Of a stretch of DNA of 6,604 nt, positions 1 to 6,604 are shown in pieces; position 1 is the first letter of the stretch; each line of letters begins with the position of its first letter. Location of the stretch: the NCBI GenBank assembly GCA_021793495.1, contig JAJYSQ010000099.1, positions 1 through 6,604 on the forward strand, read 5' to 3'. The notes below the pieces were generated by a model, which ran no database searches, was not told the origin of the DNA, and saw only the letters and a program-made list of their open reading frames with translations. Origin of the DNA: Actinomycetes bacterium (lineage in GTDB: Bacteria > Actinomycetota > Actinomycetes > JAJYSQ01). Both the position numbers and the translations under genes were made by a program.

Positions 1-3000
1 TCGGTCTCGGTCGACGTCGTCCCGTCCGTGAAGGACTTCGCGTCGCGGATGCGGCGGGAGATGCTGCCGCAGGCCACCGAGCTCGGCCGGGAAGTCGGCA
101 AGAAGATCCAGCAGGGCATCGAGAAGGAAGTCAAGCCCGTCTCGATCCGCGTCAACATGGGCACGGCCGTGACCCGGCTGGAGCGGCTGAAGAAGCTCAT
201 CAAGGAGATCGACGGGCAGACCGCCAAGGCGCAGGTCGAGGTCGATATCGGCGGCAGCCTCGTTGAGCTGCGCGCTTTGGCGACGCTGATGAACCGGCTC
301 AACGGCCGCCGCATCGACGTCCACATCAACACCCAGGTCGCGCAGGCACAGGCGCAGATCGCGCTGCTGGAGGCCCGGCTCCGGGCGATGGACTCCCGCA
401 AGACCATCAACATCGACGCCGATGTGGGGGCGGCGCTCGCGTCGATCTTCTCGTTGCGGGCGGCGTTGATCGGGCTGGGCGTGCTGTCGCTGCCCGCCAT
501 CGCCGGTGTGGGCGCGGGCATCGCCGGTCTGGTCGGGCCGCTCACCGCCGCCGGCGTCGGTTTCGGTGGGATGGCCGCGGTCGCGGTCCCGGCGATCATG
601 CGGATCCGGGAGGCGCAGCAGCAGCAGGCCCAGGCCACCCGCGCGGCGGCCGGCGCGGCAGGGCAGGCGCAGGCGAGGGCGTTCGCTCTGGCCAACGCGC
701 AGCAGCAGCTCGCCGCGGCGATCCGCAACGCCGGATACGCGCACAAGCAGGCCCTAGAGCAGGTCCGCCAGGCGCAGCAGCAGCTCACGCAGGCGCAGGT
801 CGCCGCCGCGGCAGCGGAACGGGACCTGGCTGCGGCGCGTGCACAGGCCCGCCGGTCCCTTGAGGACATGCGGATGCAGCTTGTGTCCGCCAGCTTGGCG
901 GTGCAGGAGCAGCAGCTCGCCATCCAAGAGTCGCAGATGCGGTGGCAGGAGCTCGCCCGAGCCGCGTCCGCCGCCGCCGCGAGGGTCACCGCCGCGCAGC
1001 AGGACCTTGCAGCAGCGCAGGCGGCGCAGGAACAGGTCCTCGCCGACCCCGCGGCGACCGACGCGGCCAAGGCGCAGGCCGCAGCGAACGTGTCCGCCGC
1101 AAAGGCCGCGGTGAAGGCCGCCGAGGACAAGAAGAAGGCCGCCGACCTGGAGGCCAAGCAGGCCGAAATCAACCACAAGCAGGCGGTGCAGCGGCTCAAG
1201 GAGCAGCAGCTTCAACTGAAGCGGCTCCGCGCCGACGAGGCGGCAGCGTCGAAGGCGGGGGTGGAGGGCTCCGACCAGGTCCGCAGCGCTCGGGAGCGTC
1301 TTGCGCAGGCCAACCAGCGCATCACCGACGCCGAACGCGCGTTGGCGGCGGCCCGCGCGAACGTCGCGAGGGTCGATCAGCAGTCCGCGGACCAGATCGC
1401 GTCGGCGCGTCGTGCGCTCGCGCAGGCCAGCATGCAGGCCGCGTCGAGCACGGCGGCGATGGCCGGCCCGATGATCCGGCTGACCGCGTTGGAGAAGCAG
1501 CTCGCGGCCGCGTGGGAGGGCCTCACCGACGCGTTCGACGACTGGAACCGGGCGCTGCAGCCCGCCGTGATCCCTGTCCTGATCAAGGGGATCACGCTGC
1601 TGCGGAACACGCTGCCGCTGCTCACCCCGGCGGTGCAGGGCGCCGCGATCGGGATCGGGTACCTGCTGGACCGCGTGAACGCCGCCGCACAGTCGCCGTT
1701 CTGGACGCAGTTCTCCACGTGGGTGGGGCAGGCCGCCACACCAGCGATCATCGGGCTCGGCACCCTGCTGGGGAACCTGCTGAAGGGCCTGGCGGGGCTC
1801 GCGCAGTCCTTCGGGCCCATCGGATTCACGTTCCTGCAGGTCCTCAACAACATCGCGGAACGGTTCGCCGCGTTCATGACCGGGCTGGCGAACAACCCCG
1901 CCTTCCAACGCTTCACCCAGCAGTTCGTCGCCGCCGGACCGTTGATCACCGGGACGTTCCTGTCGCTGGGGAACTTGATCGGGTCGTTCTTCTCGGCGCT
2001 CGCCCCCGCGATGCAGCCGATCTTGACGTTCATCTCCACCCTCGCGAACACCCTCGCGTCGGTGCTGAAGCAGGCCGGCCCCGCGATCGCGTCGGTGTTC
2101 TCCGCGCTCGGGCAAGGACTGTCGGCGGTGCTGGTCGCGCTCGCGCCCGCCGTGACCCAGCTGGTGAACGCGCTCGCACCGCTCCTCGTCCAACTGATCA
2201 ACGGGCTCCGCCCGATCCTGATCTCCCTGGTCCCGGTCCTGTCGCAGGTCATCGCGGCACTCGCGCCTGTGATCTCGGCGCTGCTGTCCGGGCTGCAGCC
2301 CGCCATCCAGTCCCTTGTCCCCGTCATCGGGGTGCTGGTCGGGGCGCTCGGGCGGATCCTTCTCGCGCTCGCCCCGATCCTCCCGATCCTCGGGAAATTC
2401 ATCGCGGACCTGGTGACGGGCCTCCTCCCGATCCTCCAGCCGATCATCGATCTGCTCGCTGAGGCCCTGTCGCAGGTCGCCGGCGCGCTCGTGCAGACGC
2501 TGCAGCAGTCGCTCCCCGCGATCCAGCAGATCGTCCTGGCGGTCGCGACCCTGCTGCCTGCGCTGATGCCGCTGATCCCGCTGTGGGTGGAGTGGCTGAC
2601 CACGCTGATGCCGCTTGTCCCGGCGCTGCTGCAGCTCGCGGCGGCACTGATCGTGCTGCTGGTGCCGGTGCTGCGGTTCCTGATCACCGTCCTGATGCGG
2701 GTCTGGACCACCATCGGTGGGCTGATCCTGCCGGTGTTCCGGTTCATGGTCACCGTGGTCACGTGGGCCGCGGGGATCCTCACCGCGATCTTCAACGGCA
2801 TTGGTGTCGCTGCCCGGCTGCTCGGCCGGATCGCGATGTGGCTGTGGACCAAGGCGATCCAGCCCGCGTTCAAGTTCATCGGCACGCTGGCGAAGTGGCT
2901 GTACACGATCGTCGCGATCACCGTGATCGCGCCGCTGGTCATCCAGTTCAAGATCCTCGCGGCGGTCGCGACGTGGCTGTGGAAGAAGATCTTCCAGCCC

Positions 3001-4518
3001 GTGTGGCGGGGCATCGTCGCGGCGTTCTCGTGGGCGTGGGGCAAGATCCGCCCGGTGCTGGGCTGGCTCGGCGACAAGGTCCGGCAGATCTGGCGGGAGT
3101 ACATCAAACCGGCGTTCGATGCCATCGCCGACCGCGTCGGGAAGCTCGCGCCGCACTTCCGGAACGCGGTGGACGCGATCGGCCGGGCGTGGAACAAGCT
3201 GAAGGCCGCCGCCAAGGGCCCCGTGTCCTTCGTCGTGAACACGGTGTTCAACTCGGGGATCGTCAAGCTGTGGAACGCGGTCGCCAAACTCGTCCCCGGC
3301 ACGGCGAAGCTGACGCCGATTAAGGGGTTCGCTGCCGGTGGTCTGGTCGGGCCCGGCCAGTACGGTGTGCTGCCCGGCTACGCGCCCGGTAAGGACACGA
3401 TGCTGGCGGCGGTGTCGCCGGGTGAGGGGTGGATCCGCCCGGACGCGACCCGCGCGCTCGGCGCCGACTGGATCCACGGCATCAACCGCGCCGCCGTCAC
3501 CGGCGGGTCTGCGGGCGCGGCGCGGTGGCTCGCCGAGAACGGCGGCCTGCGGTTCGGGCTCGGCGGTATCGTCGGCGGGTTCCTCAAGAGCGCCAAGAAC
3601 CTGTTCACCGAGGGCCTGGTCAAGACCGCCCGGAAGACCTTGAACCCGCTGGTGGGGCTCGCAGAACGGTCGATCGGGGGGACACCGTTCGGTGACCTCG
3701 CGGTGTCGATGACCCGCGGGCTCGCCGGGAAGATCCTGAAGGCGTTCGGGCCGCTGGAGGGCAAGATCGGCGGGGATGGCCGCAAGGTCGTCAAGGTCGC
3801 CGAGAAGTACGTCGGGCTGTCCGGCAACCCCAACAAGTTCACCCGCGCATGGGGCCTGGACGGCTACCCGTGGTGCGGCATGTTCGTCGGCGAGGTGTTC
3901 AAGGAGGCCGGGGCGAAGAAGGCACTCAAGCGGGTGTCGTGGCCGCCGCTTGTGTCGTCGTACCGGACGCTGCCGAAGGTGTCGCGGAGCGCCGCCAAGC
4001 CCGGCGACGTCGCCTTGTACCGCGGGGACAGCGGTCACATCAACATTTTCACCGGTAGGGGCGCCGTCACCATCGGCGGTAACGAGTCCAACGCGGTGCG
4101 CCGCCAGTCCGGGTACATCAACTCCGCCTCATCGATCCGGCGGCCGGCGTTCGCGCTCGGTGGTGTCGTCCCGAAACTCCTCGCGCAGGACCTACGAGAG
4201 AACAACCGCCGCACAACGCCTCTGCCGACACAGATCCTGCGGGCGATCGCGGGGCAACCGCTGCTGTTCGACGACGGCGGGTGGCTCCCCGTCGGGGCGT
4301 CCCTGGTCTACAACAAGACCGGGTCTCCCGAGCCGGTGCTGACGGATGCGCAGTGGGCGCGGATCTCCGAGTCCACCAGCGGCGGCGACGGTGGTGTGCA
4401 CTACCACGGCCACTTCGACGGACTCACGAAGGCCGCCTACGAGAGCCAGTTCCGCACCGCGATGCAGGCTGAGGCCGTGCTGGCGGCGCGGCGGGACCGG
4501 ACCGGGCGACGGAGGTAG
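1..4518 (+). CDS. Phage tape measure protein with embedded CHAP-like hydrolase domain (5' end outside window)
   Basis: This protein sets siphovirus tail length, occupies the tail lumen, and is expelled ahead of DNA at infection. The reading frame is open from base 1. The GTG at 28 is not a credible start: no purine-rich ribosome site precedes it, and the upstream codons (SVSVDVVPS) form the beta strand typical of actinophage tape measure N-termini. At least 1505 residues are visible. Numbering from the first window codon, the order is: beta repeats (about 47-141), hydrophobic Gly/Ala segment (150-202), coiled coil (204-490), a conserved block with LxxAWxxLTDAFDDW (about 495-540), Pro-spaced hydrophobic helices (695-890), Trp-rich helices (890-1040), Gly-rich motifs (from about 1109), the hydrolase domain (1258-1385), and a closing FDDGGWLPVGxSLVYN(K)TGxPEPVLT motif typical of actinophage tape measures. 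It ends in TAG, 3 nt before the next gene. The family call is very secure; host and exact length are not. Confidence 0.96.
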   Translation, partial: SVSVDVVPSVKDFASRMRREMLPQATELGREVGKKIQQGIEKEVKPVSIRVNMGTAVTRLERLKKLIKEIDGQTAKAQVEVDIGGSLVELRALATLMNRLNGRRIDVHINTQVAQAQAQIALLEARLRAMDSRKTINIDADVGAALASIFSLRAALIGLGVLSLPAIAGVGAGIAGLVGPLTAAGVGFGGMAAVAVPAIMRIREAQQQQAQATRAAAGAAGQAQARAFALANAQQQLAAAIRNAGYAHKQALEQVRQAQQQLTQAQVAAAAAERDLAAARAQARRSLEDMRMQLVSASLAVQEQQLAIQESQMRWQELARAASAAAARVTAAQQDLAAAQAAQEQVLADPAATDAAKAQAAANVSAAKAAVKAAEDKKKAADLEAKQAEINHKQAVQRLKEQQLQLKRLRADEAAASKAGVEGSDQVRSARERLAQANQRITDAERALAAARANVARVDQQSADQIASARRALAQASMQAASSTAAMAGPMIRLTALEKQLAAAWEGLTDAFDDWNRALQPAVIPVLIKGITLLRNTLPLLTPAVQGAAIGIGYLLDRVNAAAQSPFWTQFSTWVGQAATPAIIGLGTLLGNLLKGLAGLAQSFGPIGFTFLQVLNNIAERFAAFMTGLANNPAFQRFTQQFVAAGPLITGTFLSLGNLIGSFFSALAPAMQPILTFISTLANTLASVLKQAGPAIASVFSALGQGLSAVLVALAPAVTQLVNALAPLLVQLINGLRPILISLVPVLSQVIAALAPVISALLSGLQPAIQSLVPVIGVLVGALGRILLALAPILPILGKFIADLVTGLLPILQPIIDLLAEALSQVAGALVQTLQQSLPAIQQIVLAVATLLPALMPLIPLWVEWLTTLMPLVPALLQLAAALIVLLVPVLRFLITVLMRVWTTIGGLILPVFRFMVTVVTWAAGILTAIFNGIGVAARLLGRIAMWLWTKAIQPAFKFIGTLAKWLYTIVAITVIAPLVIQFKILAAVATWLWKKIFQPVWRGIVAAFSWAWGKIRPVLGWLGDKVRQIWREYIKPAFDAIADRVGKLAPHFRNAVDAIGRAWNKLKAAAKGPVSFVVNTVFNSGIVKLWNAVAKLVPGTAKLTPIKGFAAGGLVGPGQYGVLPGYAPGKDTMLAAVSPGEGWIRPDATRALGADWIHGINRAAVTGGSAGAARWLAENGGLRFGLGGIVGGFLKSAKNLFTEGLVKTARKTLNPLVGLAERSIGGTPFGDLAVSMTRGLAGKILKAFGPLEGKIGGDGRKVVKVAEKYVGLSGNPNKFTRAWGLDGYPWCGMFVGEVFKEAGAKKALKRVSWPPLVSSYRTLPKVSRSAAKPGDVALYRGDSGHINIFTGRGAVTIGGNESNAVRRQSGYINSASSIRRPAFALGGVVPKLLAQDLRENNRRTTPLPTQILRAIAGQPLLFDDGGWLPVGASLVYNKTGSPEPVLTDAQWARISESTSGGDGGVHYHGHFDGLTKAAYESQFRTAMQAEAVLAARRDRTGRRR
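139..450 (+). repeat. Four short beta-strand/helix repeats in the tape measure N-terminus
   Basis: Four strand-like segments recur about every 26-31 residues: VSIRVN (139), AQVEVDI (229), RIDVHIN (310) and TINIDAD (403). Each of the first three is followed by an amphipathic helix with Leu spacing (LxxLxxxI, LxxLxxxMxxL, IxxLxxxLxxM). The hydrophobic residues alternate within each strand (VxIxV, VxVxI, IxVxI, IxIxA). This repeat style is common near the N-terminus of actinobacterial phage tape measures. The similarity is at protein level only; I see no obvious DNA-level tandem duplication. A structural or assembly-scaffold role is inference. Confidence 0.65.
610..1470 (+). other. Long Ala/Gln-rich coiled coil of the tape measure
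   Basis: About 285 residues are almost free of proline and are dominated by Ala, Gln, Arg, Glu and Lys with regular hydrophobic spacing, which predicts a long helical coiled coil. At DNA level it is low in complexity, with many GCG, CAG and GCC codons (for example near 616-626 and 771-785). It includes the block GVEGSDQVRSARERLAQA from 1258, followed by DAERALAAA, a stretch I recognise as recurrent in actinobacterial tape measures. A DPAATD segment near 1045-1062 carries the one internal proline and may be a loop between two helical arms. Low complexity means similarity searches here will return many unrelated coiled coils. Confidence 0.8.
2083..3111 (+). repeat. Proline-anchored 7/11-residue helical repeats of the tape measure
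   Basis: Prolines recur at regular intervals in very hydrophobic helix-forming sequence. From the proline at 2080, successive anchor gaps in residues are 22, 11, 11, 7, 11, 11, 7, 18, 18, 29, 18, 14, 18, 22, 44, 45, 18 and 19. All but 45 and 19 are sums of 7 and 11. Two full 29-residue units (11+11+7) lie at 2149-2235 and 2236-2322, with unit ends ALAP, L(R/Q)P and SLVP. The later part is Trp-rich, with W-x-x-x-(I/F)-(Q/K)-P near 2845, 2980 and 3091. Eleven-residue tandem repeats are known in tape measures. The 7/11 spacing keeps one helix face in register and fits long packed helices in the tail lumen, possibly also membrane insertion. Confidence 0.75.
3769..4155 (+). other. CHAP/TIGR02594-like cysteine peptidoglycan hydrolase domain within the tape measure
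   Basis: About 128 residues match the CHAP and TIGR02594 cell-wall cysteine hydrolase pattern. A helix VVKVAEKYVG leads in. The nucleophile Cys is in YPWCGMFV (codon 3874-3876), KPGDVALYRG marks the central strand, the catalytic His is in SGHINIF (codon 4036-4038), and IGGNESNAV supplies the third polar residue, Asn (codon 4081-4083). Cys-His spacing is 54 residues and His-Asn spacing 15. All the residues expected for activity are present. CHAP enzymes cut peptidoglycan as amidases or endopeptidases; which bond is cut cannot be read here. In a tape measure the likely job is local wall opening during DNA injection rather than host lysis. NlpC/P60 is the nearest alternative label. Confidence 0.82.
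4511..4515 (+). promoter_or_regulatory. Shine-Dalgarno site for the Dit-like gene
   Basis: GGAGG lies six bases before the ATG at 4522 and is formed by the final sense codons of the tape measure gene, just before its TAG. The overlap implies translational coupling and supports the chosen start. Confidence 0.85.
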
Positions 4519-4521
4519 CCG

Positions 4522-5475
4522 ATGCCGCTCGTCACTCGCCAGGCAGGCGCGAGCCCCGCCCCACCGGCCAGCACCCGGACCCGGCACCCGCTCACCGTCA
4601 CCTACGTGGACCCTGACGGTGTCGAGTGGCACTGGTCCGACCCCAAGTCCCGGGTCCGGGTGCTGAGCGTGACCGGTATCGGTGGCCCGCCCGCGGCGTA
4701 CACCGACACGGCCCTCGCGGGCGGGGGGAACCTGCCGCGGGAGTACCAGCCGGCCAAACGGTCGATTGTGATCGGGCTGCACGTGTACGACGACGAGTCG
4801 CAGGCGGGCCTGCTGGAACTGGTGGACCAGCTCACGTTCGCGTTGTGGACCGAACGGGCGGGCCTACCGGCCCCGGGCCGGCTGGTGTTCGGGCGTCCAG
4901 ACGGCACCTCCCGGCAGATCGAGGTGCTGTGCACGTCGGGGCCGGAGCACACCGACACCGACTCCACGCGGGACGCGTACCAGCGGGACACCGATTACGC
5001 GCTCACGTTCGAGTCGGCGCTGGACCCGTTGTTTCAGGACGCGGCGCCGACGGGGCCGATCGTGTTCGGTGCGCCTCCGGAGGCGGGTGGGGTGCCGCCG
5101 ATGCCTCCGGTGCTGCTCACCCCGTCGTCAACGCTGGGGGAGACGACGGTCACCAACAGCGGCAACGGCGACGCGTACCCGGTGTGGACGATCACGGGCC
5201 CGGGTGTGCCGACCCTCACCAATGTCACCACCGGCAGGGAGTTCTCGCTGGCTGCGTTGTCGGAGGGGGAGGTCGTCACGGTGGACACGCGCCCGACCTT
5301 GCAGTCGGCTGTGGATCAGCTCGGCAACGACCGGTGGGGCGACCTGGTCAAGGAGTCGCCGCGGGACCTGTGGACCCTCGTGCCTGGCCGCAACGTCCTC
5401 AACCTGGCGTTGGAGAGCGCTGAGGAGGGGTCGCAGATCTCGATGGTGTACCACCGGCGCTGGCTGCGGGCGTGA
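4522..5475 (+). CDS. Dit-like distal tail protein (siphovirus tail component)
   Basis: A 317-residue protein, probably the distal tail protein that forms the ring joining the tail tube to the tip and on which tape measure and tube assemble. The ATG has a strong GGAGG six bases upstream. After a Pro/Arg-rich leader (1-22) there is a beta-rich N-terminal domain starting LTVTYVDPDGVEWHW (24-38), with the tail-family block REYQPAKRSIVIGLHVY (73-89) and a helix ESQAGLLELVDQL (92-104). A linker rich in Gly and Pro (175-200) leads to a beta-sandwich C-terminal domain with TNSGNGDAYPVWTITGPG (211-228), LTNVTTGREFSL (232-243), VVTVDTRP (251-258) and the closing LVPGRNVLNLAL...GSQISMVYHRRW (286-314). 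This layout is characteristic of Dit-like proteins of actinophages. No transmembrane or signal segment is seen. Position directly after the tape measure supports the call. Confidence 0.87.
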   Translation: MPLVTRQAGASPAPPASTRTRHPLTVTYVDPDGVEWHWSDPKSRVRVLSVTGIGGPPAAYTDTALAGGGNLPREYQPAKRSIVIGLHVYDDESQAGLLELVDQLTFALWTERAGLPAPGRLVFGRPDGTSRQIEVLCTSGPEHTDTDSTRDAYQRDTDYALTFESALDPLFQDAAPTGPIVFGAPPEAGGVPPMPPVLLTPSSTLGETTVTNSGNGDAYPVWTITGPGVPTLTNVTTGREFSLAALSEGEVVTVDTRPTLQSAVDQLGNDRWGDLVKESPRDLWTLVPGRNVLNLALESAEEGSQISMVYHRRWLRA

Positions 5476-5478
5476 CCA

Positions 5479-6604
5479 GTGGCGGTCCTGCTGGAACAAC
5501 TCGACCTGACCACGCTGGGCAGGGGCCGCCCGATCGTGTTCGACAAGATCGACGCGACACCCACGTACAACCAGGCCGGCCCTGTCGTCATCGAGGTCCC
5601 CGCGAACGCGCGGAACTGGGAGTTGATCCAGCTCGACTCAGGTGGGCATCTGGTCCCGTTCGGGCTGGTAGTGAACTGGGGCGGCGTCTACGAGATACCG
5701 GTACTGATCGAGGACTGGTCGTTCAAGCGGGTCCTCGATGACGGCCGGATCGTGGAGACCCTCACCCTGACCGGCGCGCACTTCCTCGCGGCGCTGGCGA
5801 ACCGGGTCGCGTACCGGAACCCGGCGGTGGGGTGGGCGTCGCAGACGATCGGGTCCACCACCTACGGGCCCGACCCCGCCGAGACGGTCATCAAGGACAT
5901 CATCACCGCGAACCTGGTCACAGCGGGAGACACGAACCGGCGGGTGCCGCTCCTGACCGTCGCCCCAGATCAGGGACGCGGCGGGACCGTGACGTACAAG
6001 GTCGTCACTCCCGACCCGGACGCGGAATCCGGCACCGAGAACACCACCGTGAACCAATCGCTGATGGACATGGTCCGGGCGGTCGACGAGCAGTCCCCAA
6101 TCGGGGTCGAAATCACCCTCGGCGACGGGGAACTGGTCCTCGACTGCTACGAGCCGCGGGACCTATCCGAGAAGGCCGTGTTCTCGGCGGAGCTGGGGAA
6201 CCTCCCGGAGTCGACGCTGACGGTGTCCGCACCGACCGGCAACGCGATCCTCGCGCAGTCCAAGGTCACCGGGTCCACGTTCATGGAGTCGGCAGGGCCA
6301 GGGGCCACCGACCCGTGGCGGCGAGTGGAGCAGTTCCTCGACCAGTCGTCCACCGACACCGCCGACGACGTCAACACCGCCATGTTCCAGGCGATCGGGA
6401 CCGGCGCAGGGCGGGTGAGCATCTCGGTGACCGTGGTGGATCTGCCGCGGCTCCGTTTCGGTGCTGATGGGGACGGGGTGCAGGGGTACCGGGTCGGCGA
6501 CATCGTGACCCTCGATCTCCGCGACGGCGTGACCTACAGCGACGTGGTGTCGAAGGTGCAGCTCGTGGCGGACTCGACGGGTGAGGAGTACGTCGAGACG
6601 GTCA
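5479..6604 (+). CDS. Siphovirus ReqiPepy6 Gp37-like tail tip protein (3' end outside window)
   Basis: The frame is open from GTG 5479 to the window edge, giving 375 residues with no stop. GTG 5479 is the first possible start after the previous gene's in-frame TGA and is separated from it by one codon; no good Shine-Dalgarno is visible, so reinitiation after the upstream stop is likely. Family-typical segments are FDKIDATPTYNQAG (21-34) and the strand-rich NWELIQLD...WGGVYEIPVLIEDW (46-80), then VETLTLTGAHFLAALANRVAY (92-112), VIKDIITANLV (137-147), LLTVAPDQGRGGTV (158-171), FSAELGNL (235-242), DPWRRVEQFLDQS (278-290) and GYRVGDIVTLDLRDG (336-350). This matches the ReqiPepy6 Gp37-like family of actinophage tails. 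Its exact role is not settled; position after Dit suggests a Tal- or hub-like tip component, which is inference. The missing 3' part could carry extra domains. Confidence 0.85.
   Translation, partial: MAVLLEQLDLTTLGRGRPIVFDKIDATPTYNQAGPVVIEVPANARNWELIQLDSGGHLVPFGLVVNWGGVYEIPVLIEDWSFKRVLDDGRIVETLTLTGAHFLAALANRVAYRNPAVGWASQTIGSTTYGPDPAETVIKDIITANLVTAGDTNRRVPLLTVAPDQGRGGTVTYKVVTPDPDAESGTENTTVNQSLMDMVRAVDEQSPIGVEITLGDGELVLDCYEPRDLSEKAVFSAELGNLPESTLTVSAPTGNAILAQSKVTGSTFMESAGPGATDPWRRVEQFLDQSSTDTADDVNTAMFQAIGTGAGRVSISVTVVDLPRLRFGADGDGVQGYRVGDIVTLDLRDGVTYSDVVSKVQLVADSTGEEYVETV

Noticed and set aside
448..606. Gly/Ala-rich hydrophobic segment as a signal peptide or evidence of a separate membrane protein
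   Set aside because: It is internal to the tape measure frame with no start or ribosome site. Hydrophobic segments of this kind are normal in tape measures.
610..790. CAG/GCG-rich runs as a microsatellite or CRISPR-like array
   Set aside because: There are no regular repeat-spacer units; the runs follow Gln and Ala codons of a coiled coil.
942..2462. A 506-codon plus-strand open frame in another phase inside the tape measure
   Set aside because: Arg/Gly/Ala-rich translation without recognisable motifs, overlapping a secure gene throughout; a shadow caused by high G+C.
1377..3302. A 641-codon minus-strand open frame
   Set aside because: Opposite the secure tape measure frame, with low-complexity translation and no ribosome site or family features that I can see; a shadow.
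754..4038. Very long (about 1094 codon) open frame on the minus strand opposite the tape measure
   Set aside because: It is codon-in-codon antisense to the tape measure, so it can only be stopped by TTA, CTA or TCA codons in the sense gene, which G/C-ending codon preference almost removes. It ends exactly at the rare sense CTA codon at 754-756. Its translation is rich in Arg, Gln and Asp, unlike a real protein.
5472..5741. GTG start overlapping the Dit stop (GTGA arrangement) giving an 89-codon frame
   Set aside because: The overlap looks like translational coupling, but the frame is Arg/Gly-rich and stops early, while the frame from GTG 5479 gives a long, recognisable Gp37-like protein.

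Overview
The window looks like part of the tail-structure module of a long-tailed siphovirus or prophage of a high-G+C actinobacterium. All three genes are on the plus strand. G+C is high and codons strongly prefer G or C in the third position. The protein families (an actinobacterial-style tape measure, a Dit-like distal tail protein and a ReqiPepy6 Gp37-like tail tip protein) are typical of phages of Mycobacterium, Gordonia, Rhodococcus, Streptomyces and relatives. The host genus cannot be fixed from this sequence, and nothing here separates a free phage from a prophage.

Layout: (1) 1-4518 is the tape measure protein gene, open at the left edge. It is a mosaic of N-terminal short beta repeats, a hydrophobic Gly/Ala segment, a long Ala/Gln-rich coiled coil, a roughly 350-residue hydrophobic helical region with prolines spaced by 7s and 11s, a Trp-rich helical region, and a C-terminal Gly-rich region that encloses a CHAP/TIGR02594-like cysteine hydrolase domain with Cys, His and Asn in the expected places. 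(2) 4522-5475 is a Dit-like distal tail protein, with a GGAGG ribosome binding site lying in the last codons of the tape measure gene. (3) 5479-6604 is a ReqiPepy6 Gp37-like tail tip protein, open at the right edge. It is in the same frame as gene 2 and separated from it only by TGA and one codon.

The genes fit the conserved siphovirus assembly order. The tape measure sets tail length and probably acts at the cell envelope during DNA entry, with its hydrolase domain opening peptidoglycan locally. Dit and the Gp37-like protein would form the adsorption tip on which the tape measure starts assembly. The gaps between genes are 3 nt each, so the three are almost certainly co-transcribed and translationally coupled. 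There is no non-coding stretch longer than a few bases, and I see no tRNA, CRISPR, insertion sequence, promoter or terminator.

I do not see a wholly undescribed system. The most distinctive signals are inside the tape measure: the proline-anchored 7/11 repeat pattern, the four FxxGG motifs around the hydrolase domain, and a terminal HxHxH motif.
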